Source of the DNA: Mycolicibacterium austroafricanum
GTDB lineage: Bacteria > Actinomycetota > Actinomycetes > Mycobacteriales > Mycobacteriaceae
DNA: 64,000 nt
Reading direction: 5' to 3'
Assembly: GCF_902705885.1 (NCBI RefSeq)
Contig: NZ_CACSIP010000002.1
Span: 56,471-120,470, forward strand
Shown here: piece by piece, positions 1 through 8,326 of the stretch
How the letters are laid out: the number at the start of each line of letters is the position of its first letter
Numbering within the stretch: the stretch's first letter is position 1
The notes under the pieces: generated by a model
The model's input: the letters and a program-made list of their open reading frames with translations, nothing else
Database searches by the model: none
Told to the model about the DNA's origin: nothing
Position numbers and translations under genes: made by a program

Positions 1-951
1 GCCGTGCTGACGCGGGGCGGCAGCACGGTCAAGGTTGTGGCGCGGCGCGGTGTCGTGCTGGCCGCCGGTGGATTCGACCACCGGATGGACTGGCGCTGGA
101 AGTTCCAGTCTGAGTCGCTGGGCGAAGAACTCAGCCTTGGAGCCGAGGGAAACACCGGCGATGCGATCCAGGCTGCCCAGGAGGTGGGCGCCGATACTGC
201 GTTGATGGACCAGGCATGGTGGTTCCCGGCGTTCGCCCCGCTGCCCGATGCCAAACCTCAGATGATGCTGTCGGAGAGGTCGCTGCCGGGCTCGCTGATC
301 GTTGACCAGACCGGCACCCGCTTCGTGAATGAGGCGTCTGACTACATGTCGTTCGGACAACGAGTTCTGGAACGCGAACGGGCCGGAGAGCCGATCGAAG
401 AGATGTGGCTCGTCTTCGACCAGCAGTACCGCAACAACTATCTGATGGCTGGCGAGCTCTTCCCTCGTATGCCGATCCCGCGAGCCTGGTACGACGCCGG
501 TATCGCCCACCGCAGCGATGATTTCACGGAACTCGCCGCGAAGGCAGGCCTGCCCGTGGGCGCGTTTACGGCCACCATGATGCGTTTCAACCAGATGGCT
601 GCGGCCGGCCATGATCCTGACTTCAACCGAGGCCAGAGTGCATACGATTGGTACTACGGCGACCCGACCATCACGCCGAACCCGAACCTGCGTCCGTTGA
701 CTCGCGGCCCGTTCTACGCAGTAAAGGCGGTGCTCAGCGACCTGGGTACTTGCGGGGGCCTGCGCGCTGACGCGCGCGCCCGGGTTCTGCGTGAAGACGG
801 GGCAGCCATCGACGGGTTGTACGCGATCGGCAACACGGCCGCCAATGCGTTTGGGACCAGCTATCCCGGTGCGGGTGCAACGATCGGTCAGGGCTTGGTG
901 TTCGGCTACATCGCCGCACACGATGCCGCGGAACGGCGCGGTTCTGCCTAG
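1..951 (+). CDS. FAD-dependent 3-ketosteroid delta-1-dehydrogenase-like protein (3' part)
   Basis: This is the C-terminal 316 codons of a flavoprotein whose start lies left of the window. Family members (KstD, about 510-570 aa) introduce the C1-C2 double bond into the A ring of 3-ketosteroids using FAD. The end of the fragment carries the typical FAD/active-site block: a GLYAIGNTAANAFG segment followed by a SYPGAGATIG segment, whose Tyr-Pro-Gly matches the KstD motif. The N-terminal GxGxxG dinucleotide-binding motif is outside the window. The fragment reads open from base 1 and stops with TAG. KshA-, HsaA- and HsaC-like genes follow on the same strand, which supports a steroid-ring role. A related FAD-dependent 3-oxosteroid dehydrogenase of other regiospecificity (for example delta-4) cannot be excluded without the N-terminus. 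Confidence 0.8.
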   Translation, partial: AVLTRGGSTVKVVARRGVVLAAGGFDHRMDWRWKFQSESLGEELSLGAEGNTGDAIQAAQEVGADTALMDQAWWFPAFAPLPDAKPQMMLSERSLPGSLIVDQTGTRFVNEASDYMSFGQRVLERERAGEPIEEMWLVFDQQYRNNYLMAGELFPRMPIPRAWYDAGIAHRSDDFTELAAKAGLPVGAFTATMMRFNQMAAAGHDPDFNRGQSAYDWYYGDPTITPNPNLRPLTRGPFYAVKAVLSDLGTCGGLRADARARVLREDGAAIDGLYAIGNTAANAFGTSYPGAGATIGQGLVFGYIAAHDAAERRGSA

Positions 952-1198
952 CAGAACTGTGTATCAATGAGCACGTCCTCCGTCGAAAGCCGGACTGCGC
1001 CCGCACGTCAGTAAGCGTATGCGCCGCAGAGTGGGCTCGAGTGCTCCCGCACGGCCGCAACGGATCTCGAATACCCGATCGCTAACATCGGCCTCCCGCC
1101 AAGCGGAACCGGGCTGGTGATCACGTAATGAGGCGCGCAAGATCATTGAAGCGCCATGGCCACAGCGTCTGTAGGTCAGGAAAGGGATGGAGACACGT
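952..1198. other. Non-coding gap upstream of the KshA-like gene
   Basis: About 245 bases with no credible ORF on either strand. I found no clear KstR-type operator (TnnAACnnGTTnnA) here. A purine-rich GGAG at 1189-1192 can serve as ribosome binding site for the ATG at 1199. Confidence 0.4.
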
Positions 1199-2365
1199 AT
1201 GAGCACCCAGATCGACACAGCCGCGGCCGATGTCGGGATGATCGAAAGCGGCACGGGCCCTGCACGGTTCGCCCGTGGGTGGCACTGCTTGGGGCTGGCG
1301 AAGTCGTTCCGTGACGGCAACCCCCATCAGATCGACTCGTTCGGCACGGCGTTGGTCGTCTTCGAGTCCTCTGACGGGCAGCTCAATGTACTCGATGCCT
1401 ACTGCCGTCATATGGGCGGAAACTTGGCGCAGGGCACCATCAAGGGAGACGCGGTGGCGTGCCCGTTCCACGACTGGCGGTGGGGCCCGAGCGGGGCCTG
1501 CACGGGTGTCCCATACGCGCGCAGAGCGCCCAGGCTGGCCCGGACGAGATCCTGGCCGACCCTGGAGCGCAACGGGTTGCTGTTCGTATGGAACGATCCT
1601 CAGCGCCGACCACCCCCGGATGACGTCACGATTCCGGTCCTCGACGGGTACGGGACAGGCGAGTGGACCGACTGGAGTTGGAACTCGCTGCTGGTCGAGG
1701 GCAGCAACTGCCGCGAGGTGATCGACAACGTCGTCGACATGGCGCACTTCTACTATGTGCATCTGGTGAAGCCGACGTTCTTCAAGAACGTCTTCGAGAA
1801 CCACATTGCTTCGCAATACATGTCGGCGACGGGACGCCCGGACATCGAGCTGGACTCCAACTACGGCCAGCAGGGTCTGCTGATGGACTCCTGGGCGACG
1901 TACTACGGCCCGTCTTTCATGGTCAACGGGCAGACGCTCACCTCGGGGGGAATCTCTTCAGAGGGTCTGCTCATCAACTGCCACTATCCGGTGACTGCGA
2001 ACTCCTTCGTCCTGCAATGGGGCGCCATCGTGAAGAAGTTGCCGGGAATGTCGGATGCCGAGGGAGAACAGCTGGCCACCACCTTCTCGGACAGCCTCGG
2101 CGACGCCTTCATGCAGGACGTCGAGATCTGGCAATCCAAGACCCGTGTCGACAACCCGCTGCTGTGCGACGAGGACGGCCCGGTGTACCAGTTGCGCCGG
2201 TGGTACGACCAGTTCTACGTCGACGTCGAAGACATCAGCCCCGACATGGTCAACCGATTCGAGTTCGAGGTGGACACGACTGAGGCACAGGCTAAGTGGG
2301 ATGACGAGATGGCCCTAAGCGTCGCTGCCCGTGCGAACCAGATGGCCCCAGCCAACCAGACCTAG
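1199..2365 (+). CDS. Rieske non-heme iron oxygenase, KshA-like (3-ketosteroid 9-alpha-hydroxylase oxygenase)
   Basis: This is the oxygenase component of a two-component Rieske system. KshA hydroxylates C9 of 3-ketosteroids, which with delta-1 dehydrogenation opens ring B. The Rieske [2Fe-2S] motif is plain: CRH, then 16 residues on CPFH, followed by DWRWG. The mononuclear iron site lies in the NVVDMAHFYYVH segment, with Asp and two His as ligands. The length of 388 aa fits KshA (about 380-395). An in-frame ATG at 1187 is possible, but it touches the AGGAAAGGG tract; the ATG at 1199 has GGAG six bases upstream and is preferred. No KshB-type reductase gene is in the window, so the reductase must be encoded elsewhere. 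Substrate specificity versus the organism's main KshA is unknown. Confidence 0.88.
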   Translation: MSTQIDTAAADVGMIESGTGPARFARGWHCLGLAKSFRDGNPHQIDSFGTALVVFESSDGQLNVLDAYCRHMGGNLAQGTIKGDAVACPFHDWRWGPSGACTGVPYARRAPRLARTRSWPTLERNGLLFVWNDPQRRPPPDDVTIPVLDGYGTGEWTDWSWNSLLVEGSNCREVIDNVVDMAHFYYVHLVKPTFFKNVFENHIASQYMSATGRPDIELDSNYGQQGLLMDSWATYYGPSFMVNGQTLTSGGISSEGLLINCHYPVTANSFVLQWGAIVKKLPGMSDAEGEQLATTFSDSLGDAFMQDVEIWQSKTRVDNPLLCDEDGPVYQLRRWYDQFYVDVEDISPDMVNRFEFEVDTTEAQAKWDDEMALSVAARANQMAPANQT

Positions 2366-2388
2366 GACGGCAGAACAGGAGTTGCACC

Positions 2389-3570
2389 ATGACCACCCCA
2401 GTGCTTGAGAAGTTGTTGTGCGCGGCGGACCAAATTCGACTCGATGCTCTCGAGGAGGAGCAGCTCTGCCGGCTGACCACCGCGACGGCCACGGCCCTTC
2501 GCGATGCCGGCATGATCAAGATGCTCCAGCCGAAGCGATACGGCGGCCACGAGGCGACGCCCCGTGAATTCGCGGAGACCATCATGGGTTTGGCGGCAAT
2601 CGATCCGGCAGCAGGATGGGTCAGCGGGGTCGTGGGCGTACATCCATGGCAGCTGGGATTCGCTGATCCGCTGGTCCAGCAGGAGATATGGGGTGACGAC
2701 GACGACACTTGGATCGCTTCCCCCTACGCACCCCAGGGCATTGCAGTACCCGAGGATGGCGGATATCGGTTGAACGGTCGGTGGCAGTTCTCTTCCGGCA
2801 CCGACTACTGCCGGTGGGTCATTCTCGGCGCCATGCTCGGTGGAGCCGACGGGAAGGTTCAGCAGCCGCCGGTGATGCTCCACGTCATTCTGCCCCGCAC
2901 TGACTACGAGATCGTGTCTGACTCCTGGGATGTATTGGGACTGCGGGGCACCGGATCGAAAGACATCATCGTCCGAGATTCCTACATCCCCGGCTACCGC
3001 GTGATGAACGGTGACCATGTGCTCGGCGGGCAGGCGCAGGCGGACGCGGGCTGTCAGGAGACCTTGTACCGCTTGCCGTGGTCGCATGTCTTCCCTCTGG
3101 GGATCAGTTCAGCGGTCATCGGCGCTGCAGAGGGTGCACTCGCCGCACATCTGAGTTATCAGCGCTCACGGGCGGACGCGATGGGCGCGGCAGTGCGTGA
3201 AGATCCGACGCTGCTCTATGCCATCGGCGAGGCGTCCGCAGAGATCGACGGAGCACGCCAGGAGTTGCTGGGTAACGCCGATCGGATGTGGGATGTGGTG
3301 GACTCCGGCAAAACACCGACTTTCGAGCAGCGCGCGATGGGACGTCGCACCCAGGTGCGGGCGGTGTGGCGCGCTGTCGGCGCCGTCGATGCTTTGTTTG
3401 CGCGTTCGGGCGGCAACGCCATCCGCAACGGCAATACGTTGCAACGGTACTGGCGGGATGTGCATGCCGGACTCAATCACGTGATCCACGTGCCCGGCAA
3501 CGTCTACCAGACTGCGTCGATGGCGATGCTCGGCATGGAGCCGTCGCCGAAGATGAAGTTCATGATCTGA
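2389..3570 (+). CDS. HsaA-like flavin-dependent monooxygenase (acyl-CoA dehydrogenase fold)
   Basis: HsaA is the oxygenase of a two-component flavin monooxygenase that hydroxylates the phenolic secosteroid 3-HSA to the catechol 3,4-DHSA. The 393-aa length matches HsaA. Recognisable family stretches are LLQP-type MLQPKRYGG near residue 45, GWVSGVVGVHPWQL near 77-90, a SSYAP-type ASPYAPQG near 110 and DVLGLRGTGSKDIIV near 180-195. The C-terminal four-helix ACAD-like domain ends with the GNAIRNGNTLQRYWRDVHAG segment typical of this monooxygenase class. It lacks the acyl-CoA dehydrogenase catalytic pattern. The gene lies 23 bases after the KshA-like gene and is followed by the HsaC-like gene. The partner flavin reductase HsaB and the hydrolase HsaD are not in the window. 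An aromatic hydroxylase acting on another phenolic substrate is possible. Confidence 0.85.
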   Translation: MTTPVLEKLLCAADQIRLDALEEEQLCRLTTATATALRDAGMIKMLQPKRYGGHEATPREFAETIMGLAAIDPAAGWVSGVVGVHPWQLGFADPLVQQEIWGDDDDTWIASPYAPQGIAVPEDGGYRLNGRWQFSSGTDYCRWVILGAMLGGADGKVQQPPVMLHVILPRTDYEIVSDSWDVLGLRGTGSKDIIVRDSYIPGYRVMNGDHVLGGQAQADAGCQETLYRLPWSHVFPLGISSAVIGAAEGALAAHLSYQRSRADAMGAAVREDPTLLYAIGEASAEIDGARQELLGNADRMWDVVDSGKTPTFEQRAMGRRTQVRAVWRAVGAVDALFARSGGNAIRNGNTLQRYWRDVHAGLNHVIHVPGNVYQTASMAMLGMEPSPKMKFMI

Positions 3571-3623
3571 GCCCAAACCGGCGACACGGTCATCCGCAAA
3601 CCACATCGATAGGAACTCCCAGC

Positions 3624-4556
3624 ATGCTCCATGACGGCCCCCTACTCAGTTCTCTTGGCTACATGCGAATTCAGGCAACGGATCTCGCGCGCTGGCGCAC
3701 CTTCGCCTTCGATGTGCTCGGGTTCGCCGAGGGCAATGGACCCGACCCGGCGGCGCTCTACCTGCGGATGGACGAGCACTGTGCGCGCTTGGTCGCTGTC
3801 GCCGGTGATGTCGACCGGGTGCTAGCGGTGGGATGGCAGGTAGCCGACGGTGAGGCGCTTCGGAACGTGGTTGCCGCAGTGGAGAAGAGTGGAATCGAGG
3901 TCCGGTCCCACTCCACCGGTGAGGCCGATGAACGCCGGGTCGAGGAGTTGGTCTCGTTTGAGGACCCATCAGGGGTGACCCTGGAAGTGTTCCATGGTCC
4001 GCGGCTCGACCACTCCCCGGTGGTTCCGCCCTTCGGAGCGCGTTTTGTGACCGGGCCAGCGGGGCTGGGCCACGTGGTGCTGCCGGTGGACGACATCGAC
4101 ACCAGCTTCGACTTCTATACCCAAGTCCTGGGCTTCTTGCCCCGGGGTGCGTTCCGACTGCCGCTGCCGTTGGGGGTTCCACCCCAGCGCGTCCGATTCC
4201 TGGGTATCAACGAGCGCCATCACAGCCTGGCGTTGTGCCCGACACCAGGTTTCGGTTCGCCGGGCCTGGTTCACGTGATGGTCGAAGTAGATACCCTCGA
4301 TGCAGTCGGTCAGGCGCTGGATCGGGTTGTGCAGCAGGGGTTCTCTGTCTCGTCGACGCTGGGCAGGCACACCAACGACAAGATGGTGTCGTTCTATGTG
4401 CGTGCGCCAGGTGGTTGGGATATCGAGTTCGGCACGGACGGATGGCAGGTCGACCGTGGCTACCACTGTGCTGAGGAGATCTCGGCGGACAGCTACTGGG
4501 GCCACGACTGGTCGGGCAGCGAGCCGTTGGCCGCGTTGCGTCCGGCGACTCAATGA
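3624..4556 (+). CDS. HsaC-like extradiol (meta-cleavage) catechol dioxygenase
   Basis: A type I extradiol dioxygenase of the vicinal oxygen chelate fold. HsaC cleaves the catechol ring of 3,4-DHSA next to the hydroxyls in an Fe(II)-dependent reaction. With ATG 3624 (AGGA at 3611-3614) the protein has 310 aa, close to HsaC (300). The 2-His-1-carboxylate iron ligands are visible: His150 (GLGHVV), His217 (GLVHVMVEV) and Glu268 (GWDIEFG). These are almost at the HsaC numbering. A conserved active-site His (about 199-200, NERHHSLAL) and Tyr258 (SFYVRAPGG) are also present. Residues 1-130 form the non-catalytic repeat domain. The longer open frame upstream overlaps the HsaA-like gene and is not used. 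The gene order HsaA-HsaC is fitting, but natural substrate is inferred. Confidence 0.9.
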   Translation: MLHDGPLLSSLGYMRIQATDLARWRTFAFDVLGFAEGNGPDPAALYLRMDEHCARLVAVAGDVDRVLAVGWQVADGEALRNVVAAVEKSGIEVRSHSTGEADERRVEELVSFEDPSGVTLEVFHGPRLDHSPVVPPFGARFVTGPAGLGHVVLPVDDIDTSFDFYTQVLGFLPRGAFRLPLPLGVPPQRVRFLGINERHHSLALCPTPGFGSPGLVHVMVEVDTLDAVGQALDRVVQQGFSVSSTLGRHTNDKMVSFYVRAPGGWDIEFGTDGWQVDRGYHCAEEISADSYWGHDWSGSEPLAALRPATQ

Positions 4557-4672
4557 GGATGGCCGGCGGCGCGGCCCGGCACACCAACATTCGCCCCACC
4601 GAACCCCACGGGGTTGCAGCCCACAGAATCCAAACGCCTTCAACGGCGAAGTAGAGAAGTAGAGGAAACGAC

Positions 4673-5485
4673 ATGACGGGTCGGCTTCAAGGCAAGGTCG
4701 CTTTGATCTCGGGAGCGGCTCGTGGGCAGGGACGCGCCCATGCTGTGCGTTTCGCCCAGGAGGGTGCCGACATCATCGCCTTCGACATCTGCGATCAGTT
4801 GGCTACCGCCCCCTACCCGATGGCCTCGCTGGACGATCTCAAGGAAACCCAGCGCCTCGTCGAGGCGTTGGGGCGGGGGATCGTCACCGCTGAGGCCGAC
4901 GTGCGCGACGGCGCGGCTGTCAGGTCACTGGTTGCGGCGGGGGTCAGAGAGTTTGGGCGACTCGACATCGTCAGTGCCAACGCCGGTTTCATGAGCTGTG
5001 TGTCCAACACCTGGTCGATCACCGAGGAACAGTGGACTGAGTTGATCGGGGTCAACCTCACCGGTGTGTGGAAGACCGTGTCGGCCGCCATCCCGGCGAT
5101 GATCGAAGCCGGCAACGGGGGATCCATCGTCATCACCAGCTCGGCGGCCGGCACCAAGGGCATGGCCAACCTCGCGCACTACGTCACCTCAAAGCACGGC
5201 CTCGTCGGGTTGATGCGCACGCTGGCCAACGAGCTCGCCCCACACGCCATTCGGGTCAACACCGTCCATCCGTCGGGGGTGCGCACCAAGATGCTCGACA
5301 ATGACCACCTCCACGACTTCATGGCCGCGCACCCCGAGTGGGTGGCCAACCTCGTCAACCCGTTGCCGGTGGATCTGTTGGAGCCAGAGGACGTCAGCAA
5401 TGCGCTCGTGTGGCTGGCATCTGAGGAGGGCCGCTACGTCACCGGTGTGGCGTTGCCCGTTGACGCCGGCTTCACAGTCAAATAG
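4673..5485 (+). CDS. Mycofactocin-coupled SDR family oxidoreductase
   Basis: A short-chain dehydrogenase of the actinobacterial group that uses tightly bound NAD and is thought to pass electrons to mycofactocin. The hallmark is the N-terminal Rossmann segment (residues 9-40): SGAARGQGRAHAVRFAQEG then ADIIAFDIC. The catalytic Ser is in ITSSAAG and the Tyr-Lys pair in HYVTSKHG, near residues 167-171. The length of 270 aa is normal for the family. The start has GAGGAAACG just upstream. It follows the dioxygenase after a 116-base gap and precedes the crotonase-like gene by 13 bases. A role in oxidising a hydroxyl on the steroid-like substrate is inferred from context; the actual substrate cannot be read from sequence. 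Confidence 0.85.
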   Translation: MTGRLQGKVALISGAARGQGRAHAVRFAQEGADIIAFDICDQLATAPYPMASLDDLKETQRLVEALGRGIVTAEADVRDGAAVRSLVAAGVREFGRLDIVSANAGFMSCVSNTWSITEEQWTELIGVNLTGVWKTVSAAIPAMIEAGNGGSIVITSSAAGTKGMANLAHYVTSKHGLVGLMRTLANELAPHAIRVNTVHPSGVRTKMLDNDHLHDFMAAHPEWVANLVNPLPVDLLEPEDVSNALVWLASEEGRYVTGVALPVDAGFTVK

Positions 5486-5498
5486 TGAAAGGACACCC

Positions 5499-6320
5499 AT
5501 GACCGCGAGCCCTGAGCTGGCAACGTTGGCCGGATATGAGAGATTCGCGCCGTGGCTTCTGGTGGACAAGGTCGGCTCCGTCCACGTGGTCCGTATCAAC
5601 AGGCCAGAACAGTTCAATGCCGTCAATGAAGAACTCCACCAAGCGTTTGCCCATGTCTGGGCACAGCTCGCTGCCGACCGGGACGTGTTCTGCGTGGTTG
5701 TCACCGGTAATGGGAAGGCTTTTTCGGCGGGCGGCGACATGCAGATGTTCAGTCGGATGATCGACAACACGGCCATGCGCCGAGCCATGTTCGCAGAGGC
5801 ACGTTCGTTGTTCCTCGCAGTGATGAACTTTCCCAAACCTCTGGTTTCGGCTGTCAACGGTCCGGCGGTTGGTCTCGGTTGTTCCCTCGCGCTGCTCAGC
5901 GACCTCTTGGTGATGGGCGAGCGCAGTTATCTGGCAGATCCCCATGTTCCGGTGGGACTGACTGCCGGCGACGGCGGTGCCGCGATGCTCCCGCTGCTGG
6001 TGGGAATGATGAAGGCCAAGGAGTATGTGCTGCTGGGCGATCGCATCACGGCCGCAATCGCGGACAAGCTCAATCTCGTCACCAGGGTAGTCCCGGACGA
6101 CCGTGTGCTCGACGAAGCGCTGGGACTTGGCGAACGTCTTGCCCGCCTCCCCGCTCAGGCAGTGCAGACATCAAAGGTGGCGATGAACCTGCATCTGAGC
6201 CGTGCCGCCCTGGGGGTACTCGAATACGCGCTCGCCGAGGAATATACGTCCTTTGGGACACCCGAGTTCAACGACAACGTGGTGGCTTTCCGATCGCGGC
6301 CAACGGGCTCAAACCAGTAG
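5499..6320 (+). CDS. Enoyl-CoA hydratase/isomerase (crotonase) family protein
   Basis: A 273-aa crotonase-fold protein. The first oxyanion-hole segment is KAFSAGGDMQMF (about residues 75-85) and the second is NGPAVGLGCSLALLSDL (about 120-136), followed by LADPHVPVGLTAGDGG. The two glutamates of classical enoyl-CoA hydratases are not in their usual places: the GGGCE-type Glu is Ser here, and the second position is in DPHVPVG. A simple syn-hydration of enoyl-CoA is therefore not certain. This variant is common among mycobacterial EchA proteins of unknown reaction. ATG 5499 is preferred over the longer open frame because GAAAGGA lies at 5487-5493 and the frame upstream overlaps the SDR. It is probably co-transcribed with the SDR. 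Confidence 0.82.
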   Translation: MTASPELATLAGYERFAPWLLVDKVGSVHVVRINRPEQFNAVNEELHQAFAHVWAQLAADRDVFCVVVTGNGKAFSAGGDMQMFSRMIDNTAMRRAMFAEARSLFLAVMNFPKPLVSAVNGPAVGLGCSLALLSDLLVMGERSYLADPHVPVGLTAGDGGAAMLPLLVGMMKAKEYVLLGDRITAAIADKLNLVTRVVPDDRVLDEALGLGERLARLPAQAVQTSKVAMNLHLSRAALGVLEYALAEEYTSFGTPEFNDNVVAFRSRPTGSNQ

Positions 6321-6525
6321 CGAGCTAGGCGATTACGCGAACTCTATAGGTGTCCCGCTGACCGGTAATCGACTAGGCGGCGATCATTCGCGGCATCTAC
6401 TGTCGAACGTGACGGACAACACACAAGATGGGCTCGAGCGAAGGCGGGCTGCTTGCAAAGAGTTCGTCCTCTCGGCGCCGGCGCACGTGGCCGCACTTCG
6501 AGTGTCTTCCTGAACAAGGAGTGTC
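6321..6525. other. Non-coding gap before the mce operon
   Basis: No convincing gene. The stretch ends in a strong ribosome binding site (AAGGAG, 6516-6521) that serves the small ORF at 6526. The mce operon promoter is probably in this stretch or inside the small ORF, but I cannot place it with confidence. Confidence 0.35.
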
Positions 6526-6711
6526 ATGATCCTGCCAACCACGACCGCAAGAGTCCTGCGGCTGCGGGGTGCTTGCGTTCGGAGCCCCCGTGGTCTGGGG
6601 CCGCACGCTTGTCGAGTGCGCTGTGCCGCAACGTCGTACATGAATCGGATCGGCTCTGAATCGGGGGCAAGGTCTATGCTCTTGCCGGGCCTGCTCGGAG
6701 AACTGGGATGA
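6526..6711 (+). CDS. Candidate 61-aa leader ORF overlapping yrbEA
   Basis: A small ORF with unusually good translation signals. AAGGAG at 6516-6521 lies four bases before ATG 6526, and the TGA stop overlaps the ATG of yrbEA in an ATGA junction, like the other junctions of the mce operon. The predicted protein is basic and Cys/Arg-rich in its first half, with no membrane segment or recognised domain. It may be a real short protein, a leader that couples translation into yrbEA, or chance in GC-rich DNA. The predicted residue composition does not look like a conserved protein. Confidence 0.35.
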   Translation: MILPTTTARVLRLRGACVRSPRGLGPHACRVRCAATSYMNRIGSESGARSMLLPGLLGELG

Positions 6712-7475
6712 GCAACGGACGCGCCGACTTCGCCAAGCCTCTGCGCGGTTTGGGTGACTTCTACGCGACGGCTTTGGACACGTTGATCCTGATCCCACAG
6801 CGACCGTTCGCCTGGCGTGAGTTCCTGCTTCAGAGCTGGTTCATCGCTCGGGTGTCCATCGTGCCTGCACTGCTGCTCGCTGTGCCCTTTACAGTGCTGG
6901 CGGCCTTCACTCTCAACATCCTTTTGTTCGATTTTGGCGCCGCGGACTTCGCCGGTACCGGCGCGGGGATCTCGCTGGCGCAGCTCGGGCCGATCGTCAC
7001 GGTGCTTGTGGTCGCAGGGGCGGCGGCGACCGCGATCTGCGCTGATCTGGGGGCTCGGACCATCCGTGAGGAACTTGATGCTCTGCGGGTACTGGGTATC
7101 AACCCACTTCAGTCCCTGGTGGTACCAAGGGTTCTCGCCGGCGGCGTAGTGGCAATCCTGTTGTCGGCGATCGTGTCGCTGGCTACCCTGATCGGCTCCT
7201 TCTTCTTCTCGGTGTTCGTCCAGCACGTGACACCCGGCGCTTTCGTCGCAGGCCTGACATTGCTGACGGGGCCAGAAGACGTTGTCGTCTCGCTGGTGAA
7301 GGCCGGGTTGTTCGGTCTGGCGGCAGCAATGATCGGCTGCTACAAGGGCATTTCGGTCGGCGGAGGACCTGCCGGGGTCGGTAATGCGGTGAACGAGACG
7401 GTGGTGTATTCGTTTGTCGCGCTCTACGTCATCAACCTCGTGATCACGGCCGTCCAGTACGGAGGACCACAATGA
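6708..7475 (+). CDS. YrbE/MlaE family permease, A position of mce operon
   Basis: An integral membrane permease subunit of an Mce lipid importer; a pair of YrbE proteins forms the transmembrane channel energised by the shared ATPase MceG (Mlk), which is not encoded here. The 255-aa length fits YrbEA. The N-terminal amphipathic part is followed by hydrophobic segments, and the MlaE-family EExDA motif appears as REELDALRVLGINPLQ (about residues 120-135), the proposed ATPase contact. The C-terminal GGGPAGVGNAVNETVV block is typical. It starts at ATG 6708 and overlaps yrbEB by four bases. Sequence resembles YrbE4A, the cholesterol system, but I cannot rule out another mce group. Confidence 0.93.
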   Translation: MSNGRADFAKPLRGLGDFYATALDTLILIPQRPFAWREFLLQSWFIARVSIVPALLLAVPFTVLAAFTLNILLFDFGAADFAGTGAGISLAQLGPIVTVLVVAGAAATAICADLGARTIREELDALRVLGINPLQSLVVPRVLAGGVVAILLSAIVSLATLIGSFFFSVFVQHVTPGAFVAGLTLLTGPEDVVVSLVKAGLFGLAAAMIGCYKGISVGGGPAGVGNAVNETVVYSFVALYVINLVITAVQYGGPQ

Positions 7476-8323
7476 TTGCGAGCGCTCCCAGCCGACTGCC
7501 AGCGCTGCGGCGGCGCTACGACCGCTGGGCAGCGGGCTGGGTGCGCATCGGACGCCAGACCCAATTCTACGGTCACACCATTAGATCCACGGCCGACGCC
7601 TCATTGCACTACAGCACGGAGATCGTGCGGTTGATCGCCCAGATGAGCCTGGGAACCGGGGCGTTGGCGCTCATCGGAGGGACCATCGTCGTGGTGGGCT
7701 TTCTCACGCTGTCCGCGGGTGCGTTGATCGCCGTCCAGGGATACAACCAGCTTGCGGGTATCGGCGTCGAGGCGTTGACGGGCTTCATCTCGGCCTATGT
7801 CAACGTGCGGATCATCGCCCCGGTGACGGCGGGGATCGCGCTGGCCGCCACCATCGGCGCCGGTGCGACCGCGCAGATCGGAGCGATGCGCATTTCGGAG
7901 GAGATCGACGCACTGGAGGTGATGGGTATCCGATCGGTCGCCTACCTGGCCTCCACTCGGGTCATCACCGGCGTGATCGTGGTGATCCCGCTGTACTGCA
8001 TTGCCGTGCTGATGTCGTTTCTGGCCGCGCGGGTCGGTACGACATTCGTCTACGGACAGTCAAGCGGCGTCTACGACCACTACTTCAACACCTTCCTCAT
8101 CCCCACCGATCTGCTGTGGTCGTTCGTTCAGGCGATCACGATGGCGATAGTCATCATGCTGGTCCATACCTACTACGGGTACACGGCGTCCGGGGGACCT
8201 GCCGGTGTCGGTGAAGCTGTGGGACGGGCAGTTCGAGCATCTCTGGTGTCCGCCGTGACGGTGAGCCTTCTGGTTTCGTTGGCGGTGTACGGCCAGTCCG
8301 GCAACTTCCATCTGGCGTCGTAG
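7472..8323 (+). CDS. YrbE/MlaE family permease, B position of mce operon
   Basis: The second permease subunit of the Mce transporter (283 aa). It has a charged N-terminus, several transmembrane segments and the MlaE motif SEEIDALEVMGIRSVAYL (about residues 145-160). The C-terminal part repeats the SGGPAGVGEAVGRAVR signature also seen in the A subunit. It begins within an ATGA overlap with yrbEA and ends three bases before mceA, so translation is almost certainly coupled. It acts in the inner membrane with YrbEA and the MceG ATPase. Confidence 0.93.
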   Translation: MIASAPSRLPALRRRYDRWAAGWVRIGRQTQFYGHTIRSTADASLHYSTEIVRLIAQMSLGTGALALIGGTIVVVGFLTLSAGALIAVQGYNQLAGIGVEALTGFISAYVNVRIIAPVTAGIALAATIGAGATAQIGAMRISEEIDALEVMGIRSVAYLASTRVITGVIVVIPLYCIAVLMSFLAARVGTTFVYGQSSGVYDHYFNTFLIPTDLLWSFVQAITMAIVIMLVHTYYGYTASGGPAGVGEAVGRAVRASLVSAVTVSLLVSLAVYGQSGNFHLAS

Positions 8324-8326
8324 CTG

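Noticed and set aside
3288..3623. Upstream extension of the HsaC-like frame
   Set aside because: It overlaps the HsaA-like gene out of frame; family length and ribosome binding site support ATG 3624.
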